This document shows, piece by piece, positions 6,708 to 13,912 of a DNA stretch of 14,823 nucleotides. The notes below the pieces were generated by a model. It did no database searches. It was given only the letters and a program-made list of their open reading frames with translations, and was not told the DNA's origin. The position numbers and the translations under genes were made by a program. This stretch comes from CAVXFS01 sp049582805. Lineage in GTDB: Bacteria > Pseudomonadota > Gammaproteobacteria > Burkholderiales > Gallionellaceae. Where the stretch lies: the NCBI GenBank assembly GCA_049582805.1, contig JBAUUR010000141.1:1-14823 (forward strand), in the 5' to 3' direction. The stretch's first letter is position 1; every line of letters begins with the position of its first letter.

Positions 6708-7544
6708 ATGGACTTCCAGCATATATCGTCAAAAATAGTGGTACTTGCCCTGTGCAGTTTCCTGGTTGGCGGATTGAGAACATATAATGTCGCTCACTCC
6801 GCAGAAGGAAAACAGGCTGAAAAACAGAGCCCGCAGCCAGTAACAGACTGCTTTGAAAGCAGGGTGGGTTACTCTTCCGTTACCAGGGTCGAAAATGTCG
6901 ATCCAAAGCATGGCTATCCGAATGTCAAATGCTCGCAAACGACCGGCGCTGTTTTATGGTATGGAGATCCTTTTGACGGGACGATCCCGATGGGCGAAAT
7001 GCCGGAAATAAACGATATTACGCGCGGCGATTTTGCCAATGCCGTGGTGAAGCCGAGAGAACCTCAGCTAAAGTATTTCAATATGGGGCCTAATGGATGC
7101 GAGACATGCCATAACGGTAAAATGGTGCCCTTCCCAAAGGATAATAAGCCAAGGTTGATTGCGATGCATCAGGACATCGTTGAGAACTCGCTCGAGTTAC
7201 AACATGGACGCGGGTCATTGTGGTGTCTCAATTGTCACAGCGCAACGAACCGCACCAAACTGGTCGATCGCCAGGGGAACCTGGTCAGTTTCAACCAGCC
7301 ACAGAAACTATGCGGCGGTTGCCATGGCGATAAATATATCGACTGGCGGGCAGGTGTACACGGAAAAAGAATAGGTTCATGGGTTACCGGCGGCAAGAAG
7401 AGATGGTGGGTATGCACTGAATGCCATAACCCGCATACCGTCCAGGTAATCAGATTCAACCGGCTTAAACCCGAACCGCCGCCCCCTCTGCCCAGGGGAA
7501 TGAAAAATGCCGACTATGAACGAGTCAAAGAAGGTGGGCACTAG
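6708..7544 (+). CDS. Secreted tetrahaem cytochrome c
   Basis: The 278-residue periplasmic cytochrome has four CXXCH sites: CETCH (131-135), CLNCH (173-177), CGGCH (202-206) and CTECH (236-240). A signal peptide covers about residues 1-32 (VVLALCSFLVGG core, AHSA near the cleavage site). I chose the ATG at 6708 because GAGGAG precedes it and a normal signal peptide follows. The frame opens earlier at 6639, overlapping the end of the NrfD gene, but the extra residues are polar and unlike a leader. The first 130 residues carry no haem but contain Cys48 and Cys75, a possible disulfide pair. The C-terminus is Pro-rich (PEPPPPLP). It is a likely electron partner of the FeS/NrfD pair, analogous in position to DsrJ, NrfB or QrcA. 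I do not recognise a precise family. Confidence 0.88.
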   Translation: MDFQHISSKIVVLALCSFLVGGLRTYNVAHSAEGKQAEKQSPQPVTDCFESRVGYSSVTRVENVDPKHGYPNVKCSQTTGAVLWYGDPFDGTIPMGEMPEINDITRGDFANAVVKPREPQLKYFNMGPNGCETCHNGKMVPFPKDNKPRLIAMHQDIVENSLELQHGRGSLWCLNCHSATNRTKLVDRQGNLVSFNQPQKLCGGCHGDKYIDWRAGVHGKRIGSWVTGGKKRWWVCTECHNPHTVQVIRFNRLKPEPPPPLPRGMKNADYERVKEGGH

Positions 7545-7642
7545 AGCGACATTTGATGGACATACAGGCAAGCTTGGTTTGATAAAATTAATCTAGCTTT
7601 GGCACGACATGAACCGGGTAATCATCACGCACAGTCAGAATA

Positions 7643-7879
7643 ATGAAATATAACGCGAAAAATAAAATGCTGGCATTTTCCTCAGACGAGGAAGTTTCCA
7701 AATTTCACGATCAGTTGACCGGCGCCTTGCGGATGGTCATGCTTAAAGCTGGAGGCGATAAAGCTACCAGTACAGAAGAGGATTTGAGACTTACCAAAGA
7801 GTTCTTTGAGCGCTACTCCGCTTTGGCGGAAACACTTCGTTGCTTGCGTGCCCATCTTGCGCGAGAAGCGGATGAATGA
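7643..7879 (+). CDS. Small protein of unknown function in the cytochrome cluster
   Basis: This 78-residue ORF lies between the two cytochrome genes on the same strand. It has coding-like codon use and an amphipathic, probably all-helical product (VSKFHDQLTGALRMVML, then EDLRLTKEFFERYSALAETL). There is no signal peptide, membrane segment or metal motif; one Cys is near the C-terminus. The ATG at 7643 lacks a clear ribosome binding site, and an ATG at 7667 in the same frame is possible. A cytoplasmic location suggests a regulatory or assembly role, but I do not recognise it. Confidence 0.55.
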   Translation: MKYNAKNKMLAFSSDEEVSKFHDQLTGALRMVMLKAGGDKATSTEEDLRLTKEFFERYSALAETLRCLRAHLAREADE

Positions 7880-7952
7880 TGCAACTGAAGTTTGTGCAGT
7901 GTTAACTGGATTAACGAAAACTTGTGGAAGATGGAAAGCCAGGATATGGAAG

Positions 7953-7971
7953 TTGCCGGATAATGCGGCAA
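7953..7971. repeat. Short hairpin before the monohaem cytochrome gene
   Basis: TTGCCG at 7953-7958 pairs with CGGCAA at 7966-7971 across a seven-base loop. It lies between the 78-residue ORF and the monohaem cytochrome c gene, 74 bases before the latter's start. No T-run directly follows, although seven T's occur further on. It may set RNA stability or weak termination, letting the small cytochrome be expressed at a different level from the upstream genes. Confidence 0.3.
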
Positions 7972-8044
7972 TCCATTATTTGGAGTATTAATTAGGAGCA
8001 AAGGTAGTTTTTTTCAATCGAAGTTACAATCTGACGGAGGAATC

Positions 8045-8368
8045 ATGAAAGCGCATATGGTAAGCATGGTGGCAGCAGCAAGTATCATTTTTGCAGGCGC
8101 TGCATTAGCAGCAGATATGCCGGCGGCAGGCAAGACCAAGTGTGGCGGATGCCACGCCCTCGACAAGAAGGGAATGGGCCCTTCATTCATGGATATCGCG
8201 GGGAAATACAAGGGCGACAAGGACGCTGCCAGCAAAATTGAGGCCAGCATCAACAAAGGCGGTAAGTTTGGATGGAATATGCCAATGGCTATGCCGCCGA
8301 AAGGCATGGGGGCAAGTGATGCCGAGGTCACGGCCATGGCGGAATATATCGCTGGATTGTCGAAGTAA
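8045..8368 (+). CDS. Small secreted class I cytochrome c (c551/c552-like)
   Basis: The 107-residue precursor has a clean Sec signal (VSMVAAASIIFAGAALA, cleavage probably after residue 22). A mature domain of about 85 residues has one haem site, CGGCH, at residues 33-37. MGPSF follows the haem site as in cytochromes c551/c552. Near the C-terminus is WNMPMAMPP, where one Met should be the sixth iron ligand, then a terminal helix (ASDAEVTAMAEYIAGL). Such proteins shuttle single electrons in the periplasm to terminal oxidases or reductases. GGAGGA lies just before the ATG, a strong ribosome binding site suggesting high expression. It is the last gene of the redox series, and a hairpin follows 17 bases after the stop. 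It is a plausible soluble partner of the tetrahaem protein, by proximity only. Confidence 0.92.
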   Translation: MKAHMVSMVAAASIIFAGAALAADMPAAGKTKCGGCHALDKKGMGPSFMDIAGKYKGDKDAASKIEASINKGGKFGWNMPMAMPPKGMGASDAEVTAMAEYIAGLSK

Positions 8369-8384
8369 CGGGGTTTTGTCGAAC

Positions 8385-8421
8385 AGGCTTTCGGCGGAGA
8401 TATTTTCTTTCGCCGAGGCCT
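8385..8421 (+). terminator. Hairpin closing the redox cluster
   Basis: AGGC (8385-8388) and CGGCG (8392-8396) pair with CGCCG (8411-8415) and GCCT (8418-8421), leaving a small internal loop and a 14-base apical loop. The structure starts 17 bases after the cytochrome stop. No U-run follows, so it is a moderate terminator candidate or a 3' stabilising stem. Confidence 0.45.
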
Positions 8422-8742
8422 GTGCATGAATCTCATGGGCTATTGCGCGGAAACGCGCTAGGCGATTTGCCCGGGAATTTTCGAATCTGTCTGCCCGCGT
8501 TACATCCTCAACGCGCCGGCGTGGCAAGACCCTTTCCCGCCCCTGAAATCGCTGCAATATAGCGGTCCAGCCATGACCGGTTTCTGCCCGGTTGACAATA
8601 TTCAGCAAGGCAGGGTTACACTTTCCGCACGTTTAAGCCTTCCTTACCCCGCTTCCATGCGTGTATAAAGCCAATGGCAAGTACCGCCAGCATATTCCTT
8701 TATACTAATCTGCCGTCCTGAGTTTTCAGCGATAATTCCGGA
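8422..8742. other. Intergenic region upstream of the FAD dehydrogenase
   Basis: I see no credible gene in these 320 bases. A minus-strand frame from 8608 crosses it but runs antisense through the cytochrome gene and is not recognisable. TTGACA at 8592-8597 is a full -35 consensus, but the best -10 downstream (TACACT, 8617-8622) is 19 bases away. TATACT at 8701-8706 is a better -10 and nearer the ATG at 8743, without a good -35. Either could serve the FAD dehydrogenase gene; neither is convincing. Confidence 0.35.
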
Positions 8743-10146
8743 ATGACAACAGAATTCCTCAATGTCGCCGCCAGTATTGTTGGCGCAGATCACATTGTGA
8801 CCGGCGAAGCTGCAGTATCGTATTGCACCGATTGGCGCGGACGCTATTCCGGCGCAGCATTGGCGGTGGTATTGCCGGACAATGCGCAACAAGTCGGTGA
8901 AATGGTGGGATTGTGTGCGGCAAACAACATCTCCATCGTGCCGCAGGGCGGCAATACCAGCCTGAGCGGCGCATCGGTGCCGTTATCCGGCGTCAGTGCG
9001 CAAATCGTCATCAATCTGTCGCGCATGAACCGCATACTCAACGTGGATGCCACCGATTACACCATGACCGTTGAGGCGGGCTGCAAACTTGCCAGCCTGT
9101 ACCAGGCGGCGGAACAGGCCAACCGCCTGTTCCCGCTCGGCCTCACCGCGATCGCGCCGCAATGCGAAATCGGCGGCAACCTGTCCACCAATGCGGGCGG
9201 CATAGGCGTGCTGCGCTACGGCAACGCGCGTGACCTGGTGCTCGGGCTGGAAGTGGTGTTGCCCGACGGACGAATATGGAACGGGTTGCGCGGCCTGCGC
9301 AAGGACAACAGCGGCTACGATCTCAAGCAATTGTTCATTGGCGCGGAGGGCACGCTGGGCATCATCACTGCTGCCGTGCTGAAGCTGTTCCCGCGCCCGC
9401 AATCCACGGCAACCGCCTGTATCGCGGTGCGCGACCCGGCCGCCGCCGTGGCGCTGCTGGCGCATCTGCGCGCGGCCTGCGGCGACCGGATCAGCAGTTT
9501 CGAACTCGTCTCGCGCTCCTGCCTCGAACTGGTGTTCCAGCATATACCGGATACGCAGGAGCCTTTCCCGGCAAAACATGCATGGATCGTGATCACCCAT
9601 CTGGCGGATGTGCTGCAGGCGCCAGTGGACAGCGGGCTGCGCAGCGCCCTGCAGGATTTCGGGGAAGGCATACTCGAATTCGAGGTCAGTGCGGATGCGG
9701 CGCGCGCAGAGGCCTGGTGGAAACTGCGCAAGAATATCAGCGAGGCGCAGAAGCGTGAGGGCATCAGCATCAAGCACGACATCGCTGTGCCGGTCAGCCG
9801 CGTGGCCGAATTCATCGAACGGGCGGATGCCGCGTTAAGCGCCGCATTCAAGGGTGTGCGCATCGTTGCCTTCGGGCATATGGGCGACGGCAACCTGCAC
9901 TACAACACTTCCATGCCCGATCCAAAACAGAACATGCATTTCATCGAGCAGAGCGAACAAGTCAACCGCATCGTGTACGATATCGTTCATGAACTGAACG
10001 GCAGTATCAGCGCCGAGCATGGCCTGGGTCAGCTCAAGCGCGCTGAAATCACCCGCTACAAAAGTGCGCTGGAATTGGAGCTGATGCGCAACATCAAGCA
10101 TGCGTTTGACCCGCTTAACTTGATGAACCCGGGGAAGGTGGTATAA
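8743..10146 (+). CDS. FAD-linked D-2-hydroxyacid dehydrogenase (GlcD/D2HGDH-like)
   Basis: The 467-residue soluble flavoprotein of the PCMH FAD-binding type probably oxidises a D-2-hydroxyacid such as D-lactate, glycolate or D-2-hydroxyglutarate. The FAD domain (about 35-215) shows PQGGNTSLSGASVP, then GGNLSTNAGGIGVLRYG, then KDNSGYDLKQLFIGAEGTLG. The C-terminal oxidase domain has FGHMGDGNLHYN, with His379 and His386, and SAEHGLGQLKR, with Glu425. These correspond to the metal/substrate residues of human D2HGDH and its relatives. It ends with the family-typical MNPGKVV. Length is normal and no FeS partner (GlcF) adjoins it, which favours the single-subunit D-2-hydroxyglutarate or D-lactate type over glycolate oxidase. 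The ATG at 8743 lacks a strong ribosome binding site. The substrate is not settled. Confidence 0.85.
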   Translation: MTTEFLNVAASIVGADHIVTGEAAVSYCTDWRGRYSGAALAVVLPDNAQQVGEMVGLCAANNISIVPQGGNTSLSGASVPLSGVSAQIVINLSRMNRILNVDATDYTMTVEAGCKLASLYQAAEQANRLFPLGLTAIAPQCEIGGNLSTNAGGIGVLRYGNARDLVLGLEVVLPDGRIWNGLRGLRKDNSGYDLKQLFIGAEGTLGIITAAVLKLFPRPQSTATACIAVRDPAAAVALLAHLRAACGDRISSFELVSRSCLELVFQHIPDTQEPFPAKHAWIVITHLADVLQAPVDSGLRSALQDFGEGILEFEVSADAARAEAWWKLRKNISEAQKREGISIKHDIAVPVSRVAEFIERADAALSAAFKGVRIVAFGHMGDGNLHYNTSMPDPKQNMHFIEQSEQVNRIVYDIVHELNGSISAEHGLGQLKRAEITRYKSALELELMRNIKHAFDPLNLMNPGKVV

Positions 10147-10182
10147 AAAGCAATCTGGCCCGTGATTTCATTTGGGGGAGTC

Positions 10183-10569
10183 ATGAAATACCGAACTATT
10201 TTCTGGACTGCCGCCTTGTTGCTCGCAGGCTGTGCAAGCGCTGGTTCCACAGCCGGGGGCGCAGATGAGATCACCTTCGATGTGCAGGGCAAGACGTATG
10301 ATGAAGTGTGGTCGGCTATAGAACGTGTCGCAGGCCAGAATCTGACCATCGCCGAGGAGAACAAGGCGTCAGGTTCAGTGAAAGCGACAAGGGGAGTAGT
10401 AATGGGGCCGTGGGGAAATGAGGTCGAATTTTCAGTTCGACCGGCGCATGACGGCGCCTCTGAATACTCGATTGAACTGGAGAGCACGAAACAACCGGAA
10501 AGCCGGCTTCCCACCCAGGATTGGGCAAATACCATGGTTTACCAGATCAAGGCTGAGCTTGGGCAATAA
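10183..10569 (+). CDS. Small predicted lipoprotein
   Basis: The 128-residue protein has a type II signal peptide (IFWTAALLLAGC), with the lipobox LAGC placing the lipidated Cys at about residue 18. The mature part is an alpha/beta-looking domain (EITFDVQGKTYDEVWSAIERVAGQ, then SGSVKATRG). Overall it resembles small periplasmic lipoproteins of unknown function. GGGGGAG lies two bases before the ATG at 10183, rather close; a GTG at 10162 in frame is an alternative but would spoil the leader. It follows the FAD dehydrogenase by 36 bases on the same strand, so co-transcription is possible. Function not recognised. Confidence 0.7.
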   Translation: MKYRTIFWTAALLLAGCASAGSTAGGADEITFDVQGKTYDEVWSAIERVAGQNLTIAEENKASGSVKATRGVVMGPWGNEVEFSVRPAHDGASEYSIELESTKQPESRLPTQDWANTMVYQIKAELGQ

Positions 10570-10573
10570 GACC

Positions 10574-10590
10574 TGCCTCTGAATCAGGCA
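10574..10590 (+). terminator. Weak hairpin between lipoprotein and argS
   Basis: TGCCT at 10574-10578 pairs with AGGCA at 10586-10590 around a seven-base loop, five bases after the lipoprotein stop. The stem is short and no U-run follows. It separates the lipoprotein from the argS promoter, so a weak terminator is the simplest reading. Confidence 0.3.
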
Positions 10591-10631
10591 AGAATAAAGC
10601 CGCTTCTCGCGTCAGATGATATTCCGCCCGA

Positions 10632-10640
10632 TGTTATAAT
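10632..10640 (+). promoter_or_regulatory. Extended -10 promoter of argS
   Basis: TGTTATAAT at 10632-10640 is a perfect TATAAT preceded by the TGn extension, which allows sigma-70 recognition with a poor -35 (GTCAGA at 10611-10616 is the best seen). A transcript start near 10647 would leave a leader of about 20 bases before the argS ATG at 10668, with no strong ribosome binding site. Confidence 0.6.
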
Positions 10641-10667
10641 CCGCGACCTTTTTGAGTTTATCCTGCG

Positions 10668-12419
10668 ATGGCCGCTGTATTGAATTTCAAATCCCATGTT
10701 GAGTCGTTGTTTGCGCAAGCATTGCACGCTGTTGCGCCGGAACAGACCTTAACCATCGTGCTGGAACGCCCCAAACAGTTGCAACATGGTGATTATGCCT
10801 GCAACCTGGCGATGCAACTGGCCAAGTCCCTGAAGCGCAGCCCGCGCGACATCGCCCAGGCATTGCTTGCCGCGTTCCCTCCTTCCGATGTAGTGGAGAA
10901 GGCAGAGATCGCCGGAGCGGGCTTTATAAACGTGTTCCTTACGGTAGCAGCAAAGCAGAGCGTGGTGCACGCTGTTCTGCGGTCAGGGACGGATTACGGA
11001 CGCGTTAATTTGGGCGCGGGCAGGAAAGTGCAAGTGGAATTTGTCTCCGCCAATCCCACCGGGCCACTGCATGTCGGACACGGGCGCGGTGCGGCTTATG
11101 GCGCGAGTTTGTCCAACGTGCTGGACGCGGCGGGATTCAAGGTAACACGCGAATATTATGTGAACGATGCCGGGCGGCAGATGGACATACTCGCACTGTC
11201 CACCTGGCTGCGCTATCTGGCCTTGCATGGGGTGAACATTCCTTTCCCGTCGAATGCCTATCAGGGTGATTATGTGGGGGGCATGGCGCTGCAGATAAGC
11301 GTGGCGCATGGTGCGAAGTTTGTACATACCATATTCGAAACGATGAACGCGGAACTGGTCGCCGACCTGTTGGCGGCAAATAACGATGCCGACGCCTATC
11401 TGGATGCGCTGATAGCCAACGCCAAGCGCTTGCTGGGTGAGGATTACGCCTACATACATAATCTTGTGCTGACCGAACAACTCGGCGATTGCCGCAACGA
11501 CCTGGCTGAATTCGGTGTGCATTTTGATGAATGGTTTTCCGAGCAGTCGTTATTCGACAATGGCCTGGCAGCACGCGTAGTGGATACGCTCAGGAATTCC
11601 GGGCACTTGTATCAACAGGATGGCGCATTGTGGTTCCGTTCCACTGCGTTCGGTGACGAGAAGGATCGCGTGGTGCAGCGCGAGAACGGCCTCTACACCT
11701 ACTTCGCTTCGGACATCGCCTATCATCTGAATAAATTCGAACGCGGTTTCGACCGCATCATCAACATCTGGGGGGCGGATCACCACGGCTACATCGCGCG
11801 CGTCACCGGTGCGCTTAAGGCGCTGGGACTGGACAGCGACAAACTCACCGTCGCTCTGGTGCAGTTTGCGGTGTTGTACCGCAATGGCCAGAAGGCTTCG
11901 ATGTCCACGCGCAGCGGCGAATACGTCACCCTGCGTGAATTGCGCAATGAGGTGGGCAACGATGCGACGCGTTTTTTCTACGTGCTGCGCAGGAGCGACC
12001 AGCATCTGGATTTCGATATGGATCTGGCGAAATCGCAGAGCAACGAGAATCCGGTGTATTACATTCAATATGCCCATGCCCGCGTGCATAGCGTGCTGGA
12101 ACAATGGGGTGGGGCGCCGCCAGCTTTGCTGGATGCCGATGCCGGTGCGCTGGACAGCGAATACGAAAAAGTGCTGCTGCAACACCTGATAGATTTCCCG
12201 CAGGTGATCGAGAACGCAGCGGAAGACCTCGCGCCGCACATGGTCGCGTTCTATCTGAAGGATTTGGCCGCAGATTTCCACAGCTACTATAATGCTTCGC
12301 GTTTTCTGGTCGAGGATGAAAACATCCGGCTGGCGCGCCTCGCATTGATTACTGCGGTGGCTCAGGTGATGCGCAACGGCTTGATGCTGCTGGGTGTCAG
12401 CGCACCGCAAAAAATGTAA
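10668..12419 (+). CDS. argS: Arginyl-tRNA synthetase
   Basis: The 583-residue class I synthetase attaches arginine to tRNA-Arg in the cytoplasm. An N-terminal additional domain (LERPKQLQHGDYACNLAMQL) is followed by the HIGH site, HVGHGRG, starting at residue 135 and preceded by FVSANPTGPL. A catalytic Rossmann region with NIWGADHHGYIARV comes next. The KMSKS loop appears as MSTRSGEYVTL at residues 412-422. This variant lacks the canonical second Lys but is, as far as I recall, normal for ArgS enzymes of many proteobacteria. The C-terminal anticodon-binding DALR domain ends the protein (YYIQYAHARVHSVL, then MRNGLMLLGVSAPQKM). Length is typical. It has its own extended -10 promoter and is followed after 11 bases by the SPOR gene, so the two are likely co-transcribed. 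Confidence 0.97.
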   Translation: MAAVLNFKSHVESLFAQALHAVAPEQTLTIVLERPKQLQHGDYACNLAMQLAKSLKRSPRDIAQALLAAFPPSDVVEKAEIAGAGFINVFLTVAAKQSVVHAVLRSGTDYGRVNLGAGRKVQVEFVSANPTGPLHVGHGRGAAYGASLSNVLDAAGFKVTREYYVNDAGRQMDILALSTWLRYLALHGVNIPFPSNAYQGDYVGGMALQISVAHGAKFVHTIFETMNAELVADLLAANNDADAYLDALIANAKRLLGEDYAYIHNLVLTEQLGDCRNDLAEFGVHFDEWFSEQSLFDNGLAARVVDTLRNSGHLYQQDGALWFRSTAFGDEKDRVVQRENGLYTYFASDIAYHLNKFERGFDRIINIWGADHHGYIARVTGALKALGLDSDKLTVALVQFAVLYRNGQKASMSTRSGEYVTLRELRNEVGNDATRFFYVLRRSDQHLDFDMDLAKSQSNENPVYYIQYAHARVHSVLEQWGGAPPALLDADAGALDSEYEKVLLQHLIDFPQVIENAAEDLAPHMVAFYLKDLAADFHSYYNASRFLVEDENIRLARLALITAVAQVMRNGLMLLGVSAPQKM

Positions 12420-12430
12420 AGGAAAAGCTA

Positions 12431-13033
12431 ATGAGCAGAAATTACACTCCGCGTTCCACATCCGCATCACCTGGCAGAGGCATGTCGTTGCTGGCGGGCA
12501 TCCTGATCGGGATGGTGCTGGGATTGATCATTGCGGCGGGAATGGCCTGGTATATTTTGAAGACGCCCAGTTCAATCGTGAGCAATGTTCCGCATGAAGC
12601 AACGAAACTGGTGCCGGATACGGTCAAATCCACGCCCGTAGCAGTAGCAAAATCTGCACCTCAGCCGGCTTCGGGGGTGGGCGAGAACCGGGAAGGCAAA
12701 CCGCGTTTCGAGTTTTACAAGGTGTTGACCGACAAACAGGAAGCAACAACGCCCGCTCCTGTGCAGGCCAACACCAGGCCGGCGGACAGTGCCGCCTCCA
12801 GGGAAGCCTATTTCCTGCAGGCGGGAGCTTTTGCCAGCGTAGAAGAGGCGGACAAACTGAAGGCAAAATTGGCCATGCTGGGTATGGAAGCAGCCATATT
12901 GGATGCTACGATATCGGACAAGACCATTCATCGAGTGCGTCTCGGGCCATATAGAAATGAGGAGGAAATGAAAAAGATGTTGGCAATGCTAAAACAAAAT
13001 GGAATAGAAGCCACTCCAATGCGGGTGCAATAA
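12431..13033 (+). CDS. SPOR-domain membrane protein (FtsN-like)
   Basis: The 200-residue protein has a short cytoplasmic N-terminus, one transmembrane helix (residues 18-43, LLAGILIGMVLGLIIAAG) and a Pro/Ala-rich periplasmic linker. A C-terminal SPOR domain (about 124-200) includes AYFLQAGAFASVEEADKL and HRVRLGPYRNEEEM. SPOR domains bind denuded peptidoglycan glycans at the division septum, and this architecture is that of FtsN and FtsN-like proteins. The ATG at 12431 follows AAAGGAAAAG. Position directly after argS and before dsbA is a common betaproteobacterial order. Whether it is the essential FtsN cannot be decided from sequence. Confidence 0.88.
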   Translation: MSRNYTPRSTSASPGRGMSLLAGILIGMVLGLIIAAGMAWYILKTPSSIVSNVPHEATKLVPDTVKSTPVAVAKSAPQPASGVGENREGKPRFEFYKVLTDKQEATTPAPVQANTRPADSAASREAYFLQAGAFASVEEADKLKAKLAMLGMEAAILDATISDKTIHRVRLGPYRNEEEMKKMLAMLKQNGIEATPMRVQ

Positions 13034-13095
13034 CGCCATGCATGACGTAACTTTAACAGCGGTTTAATTGTCCTTAATCCATGAAGGAGGAAAAA

Positions 13096-13722
13096 GTGAA
13101 ATTCATCAAGCAACTGATTGCGATACTTGCGCTACTGTGTGCAACCCAGGTATTCGCACAAACCGAAGGCGACAAGGGCTATACGCTGCTCAGTCCGCCG
13201 CAGCCAACGCACAGCGGCAACAAGATCGAAGTACTGGAATTCTTTTTCTACGGCTGTTCCCATTGTTTCAAGTTGCACCCATATATGAGCGCATGGGAAA
13301 AGAAAATACCCAAGGATGTCGAGTTAACCTTTGTTCCCGCCATTTTCAATTCTGGCTGGGAATCCATGGCCCGCACCTTCTATGCATTGGAAGCGATGGG
13401 ACAGAGAAAGCAGTTGCATGACGCCCTGTTCAATGCATGGAACAACGGTCTGGAGCTGGCGGATGAAGCCAGTGTCACCGATTTTGTGTCCAAGCATGGT
13501 GTGGATGCCAAGAAATTCCATGATATCTACAATTCGTTCGCCGTTCAAAGCCAGGTGATGCGCGCCAAGCAGATGGCCCAGATCTATGGTATCCGCGGTA
13601 CGCCGACATTGGTGGTGGACGGCAAGTACTTTATTTCCGGCATCGGACCCGAGGAAATCATGAAGGTGTTGGATAAAGTGCTGGATAAGGCGCGCAAGGA
13701 ACGGGCGGCGGGCAAGCATTAA
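13096..13722 (+). CDS. dsbA: Periplasmic thiol:disulfide oxidoreductase DsbA
   Basis: The 208-residue precursor of a periplasmic oxidase introduces disulfides into exported proteins. I chose GTG 13096 because AAGGAGG ends five bases before it and it yields a standard signal peptide (FIKQLIAILALLCATQVFA). The ATG at 13081 overlaps that ribosome binding site and adds only MKEEK. The thioredoxin fold shows LEFFFYGCSHCFKLHP with the active site C54-S-H-C57, where E. coli DsbA has CPHC. The cis-Pro loop appears as YGIRGTPTLVVDGKYF. The helical insertion between them is of normal length. It is probably reoxidised by DsbB, not in this window. It can serve the secreted cytochromes here only as a general factor. 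A good terminator follows at once. Confidence 0.95.
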   Translation: MKFIKQLIAILALLCATQVFAQTEGDKGYTLLSPPQPTHSGNKIEVLEFFFYGCSHCFKLHPYMSAWEKKIPKDVELTFVPAIFNSGWESMARTFYALEAMGQRKQLHDALFNAWNNGLELADEASVTDFVSKHGVDAKKFHDIYNSFAVQSQVMRAKQMAQIYGIRGTPTLVVDGKYFISGIGPEEIMKVLDKVLDKARKERAAGKH

Positions 13723-13724
13723 GT

Positions 13725-13749
13725 GGCGGCGCTGCGCGTCGTCATTTTT
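13725..13749 (+). terminator. Intrinsic terminator of dsbA
   Basis: GGCGGCG (13725-13731) pairs with CGTCGTC (13737-13743) through seven pairs, two of them G-U, across a five-base loop. ATTTTTC follows directly. The stem begins two bases after the dsbA stop. Stem plus T-run at the right place supports intrinsic termination. Confidence 0.55.
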
Positions 13750-13787
13750 CATGGTCATCCGACCAAACATGCAAACGACGCATTTTA
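13750..13787 (+). repeat. Direct repeat copy 1 (duplicated SDR start region)
   Basis: This 38-base segment matches 13913-13950 at 34 positions. It includes two ATG codons in the same frame, so the first copy would start a peptide MVIRPNMQTTH that then departs from the SDR sequence and stops near 13864. It looks like an orphaned duplicate of the SDR gene's 5' end. Confidence 0.8.
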
Positions 13788-13912
13788 GTACACCCGCAAG
13801 GGGTACGCCGTGGTTGTACCAAAGGCAGGCAATCCACTACGCAGCGAGCTGCGTGTGGAATTGACACTAAGGGGCCAAGGCCCCAACAACGCACGCAGGC
13901 TGGTCAGCTCTG
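13788..13912. other. Hairpin-rich 125-base insert between the two repeats
   Basis: Three stems lie in tandem. GTAC/GTAC plus CCC/GGG close a GCAA tetraloop at 13788-13806. A long stem of CCAC and CGCAG with their complements has a CGAG loop (13830-13863). GGGG/CCCC stand around CCAAGG at 13871-13884. No T-run follows any of them. The element could be a small structured RNA, an untranslated leader of the SDR mRNA, or a relic of a miniature mobile element. I do not recognise an RNA family. Confidence 0.5.

Noticed and set aside
7600..7615. TGGCAC at 7600-7605 resembling the -24 box of a sigma-54 promoter ahead of the 78-residue ORF
   Set aside because: The -12 element is missing: GAACC stands where TTGCA-like sequence and the obligatory GC would be expected.
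7806..7991. Plus-strand frame overlapping the end of the 78-residue ORF
   Set aside because: Shifted frame of a better coding candidate, no ribosome binding site, and composition unlike a real protein.
3643..8368. Reading the redox cluster as a dissimilatory sulfite reductase (dsr) or complete alternative complex III operon
   Set aside because: The FeS and NrfD subunits fit, but no DsrAB, DsrM, DsrK or ActA/ActB/ActD-type genes are present and the cytochrome has four haems rather than three or five.
8183..8608. Minus-strand frame across the gap after the small cytochrome
   Set aside because: Over a third of it is antisense to the cytochrome gene, it has no ribosome binding site or recognisable motif, and the gap part is better explained as regulatory sequence.
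11892..11928. Apparent loss of the KMSKS motif in ArgS
   Set aside because: MSTRSG is, to my knowledge, the usual form in ArgS proteins of this kind, so it is not a defect.
11550..12470. 306-codon minus-strand open frame opposite argS
   Set aside because: It lies antisense to a complete, unmistakable arginyl-tRNA synthetase; its product is His/Gln/Arg-rich and family-less.
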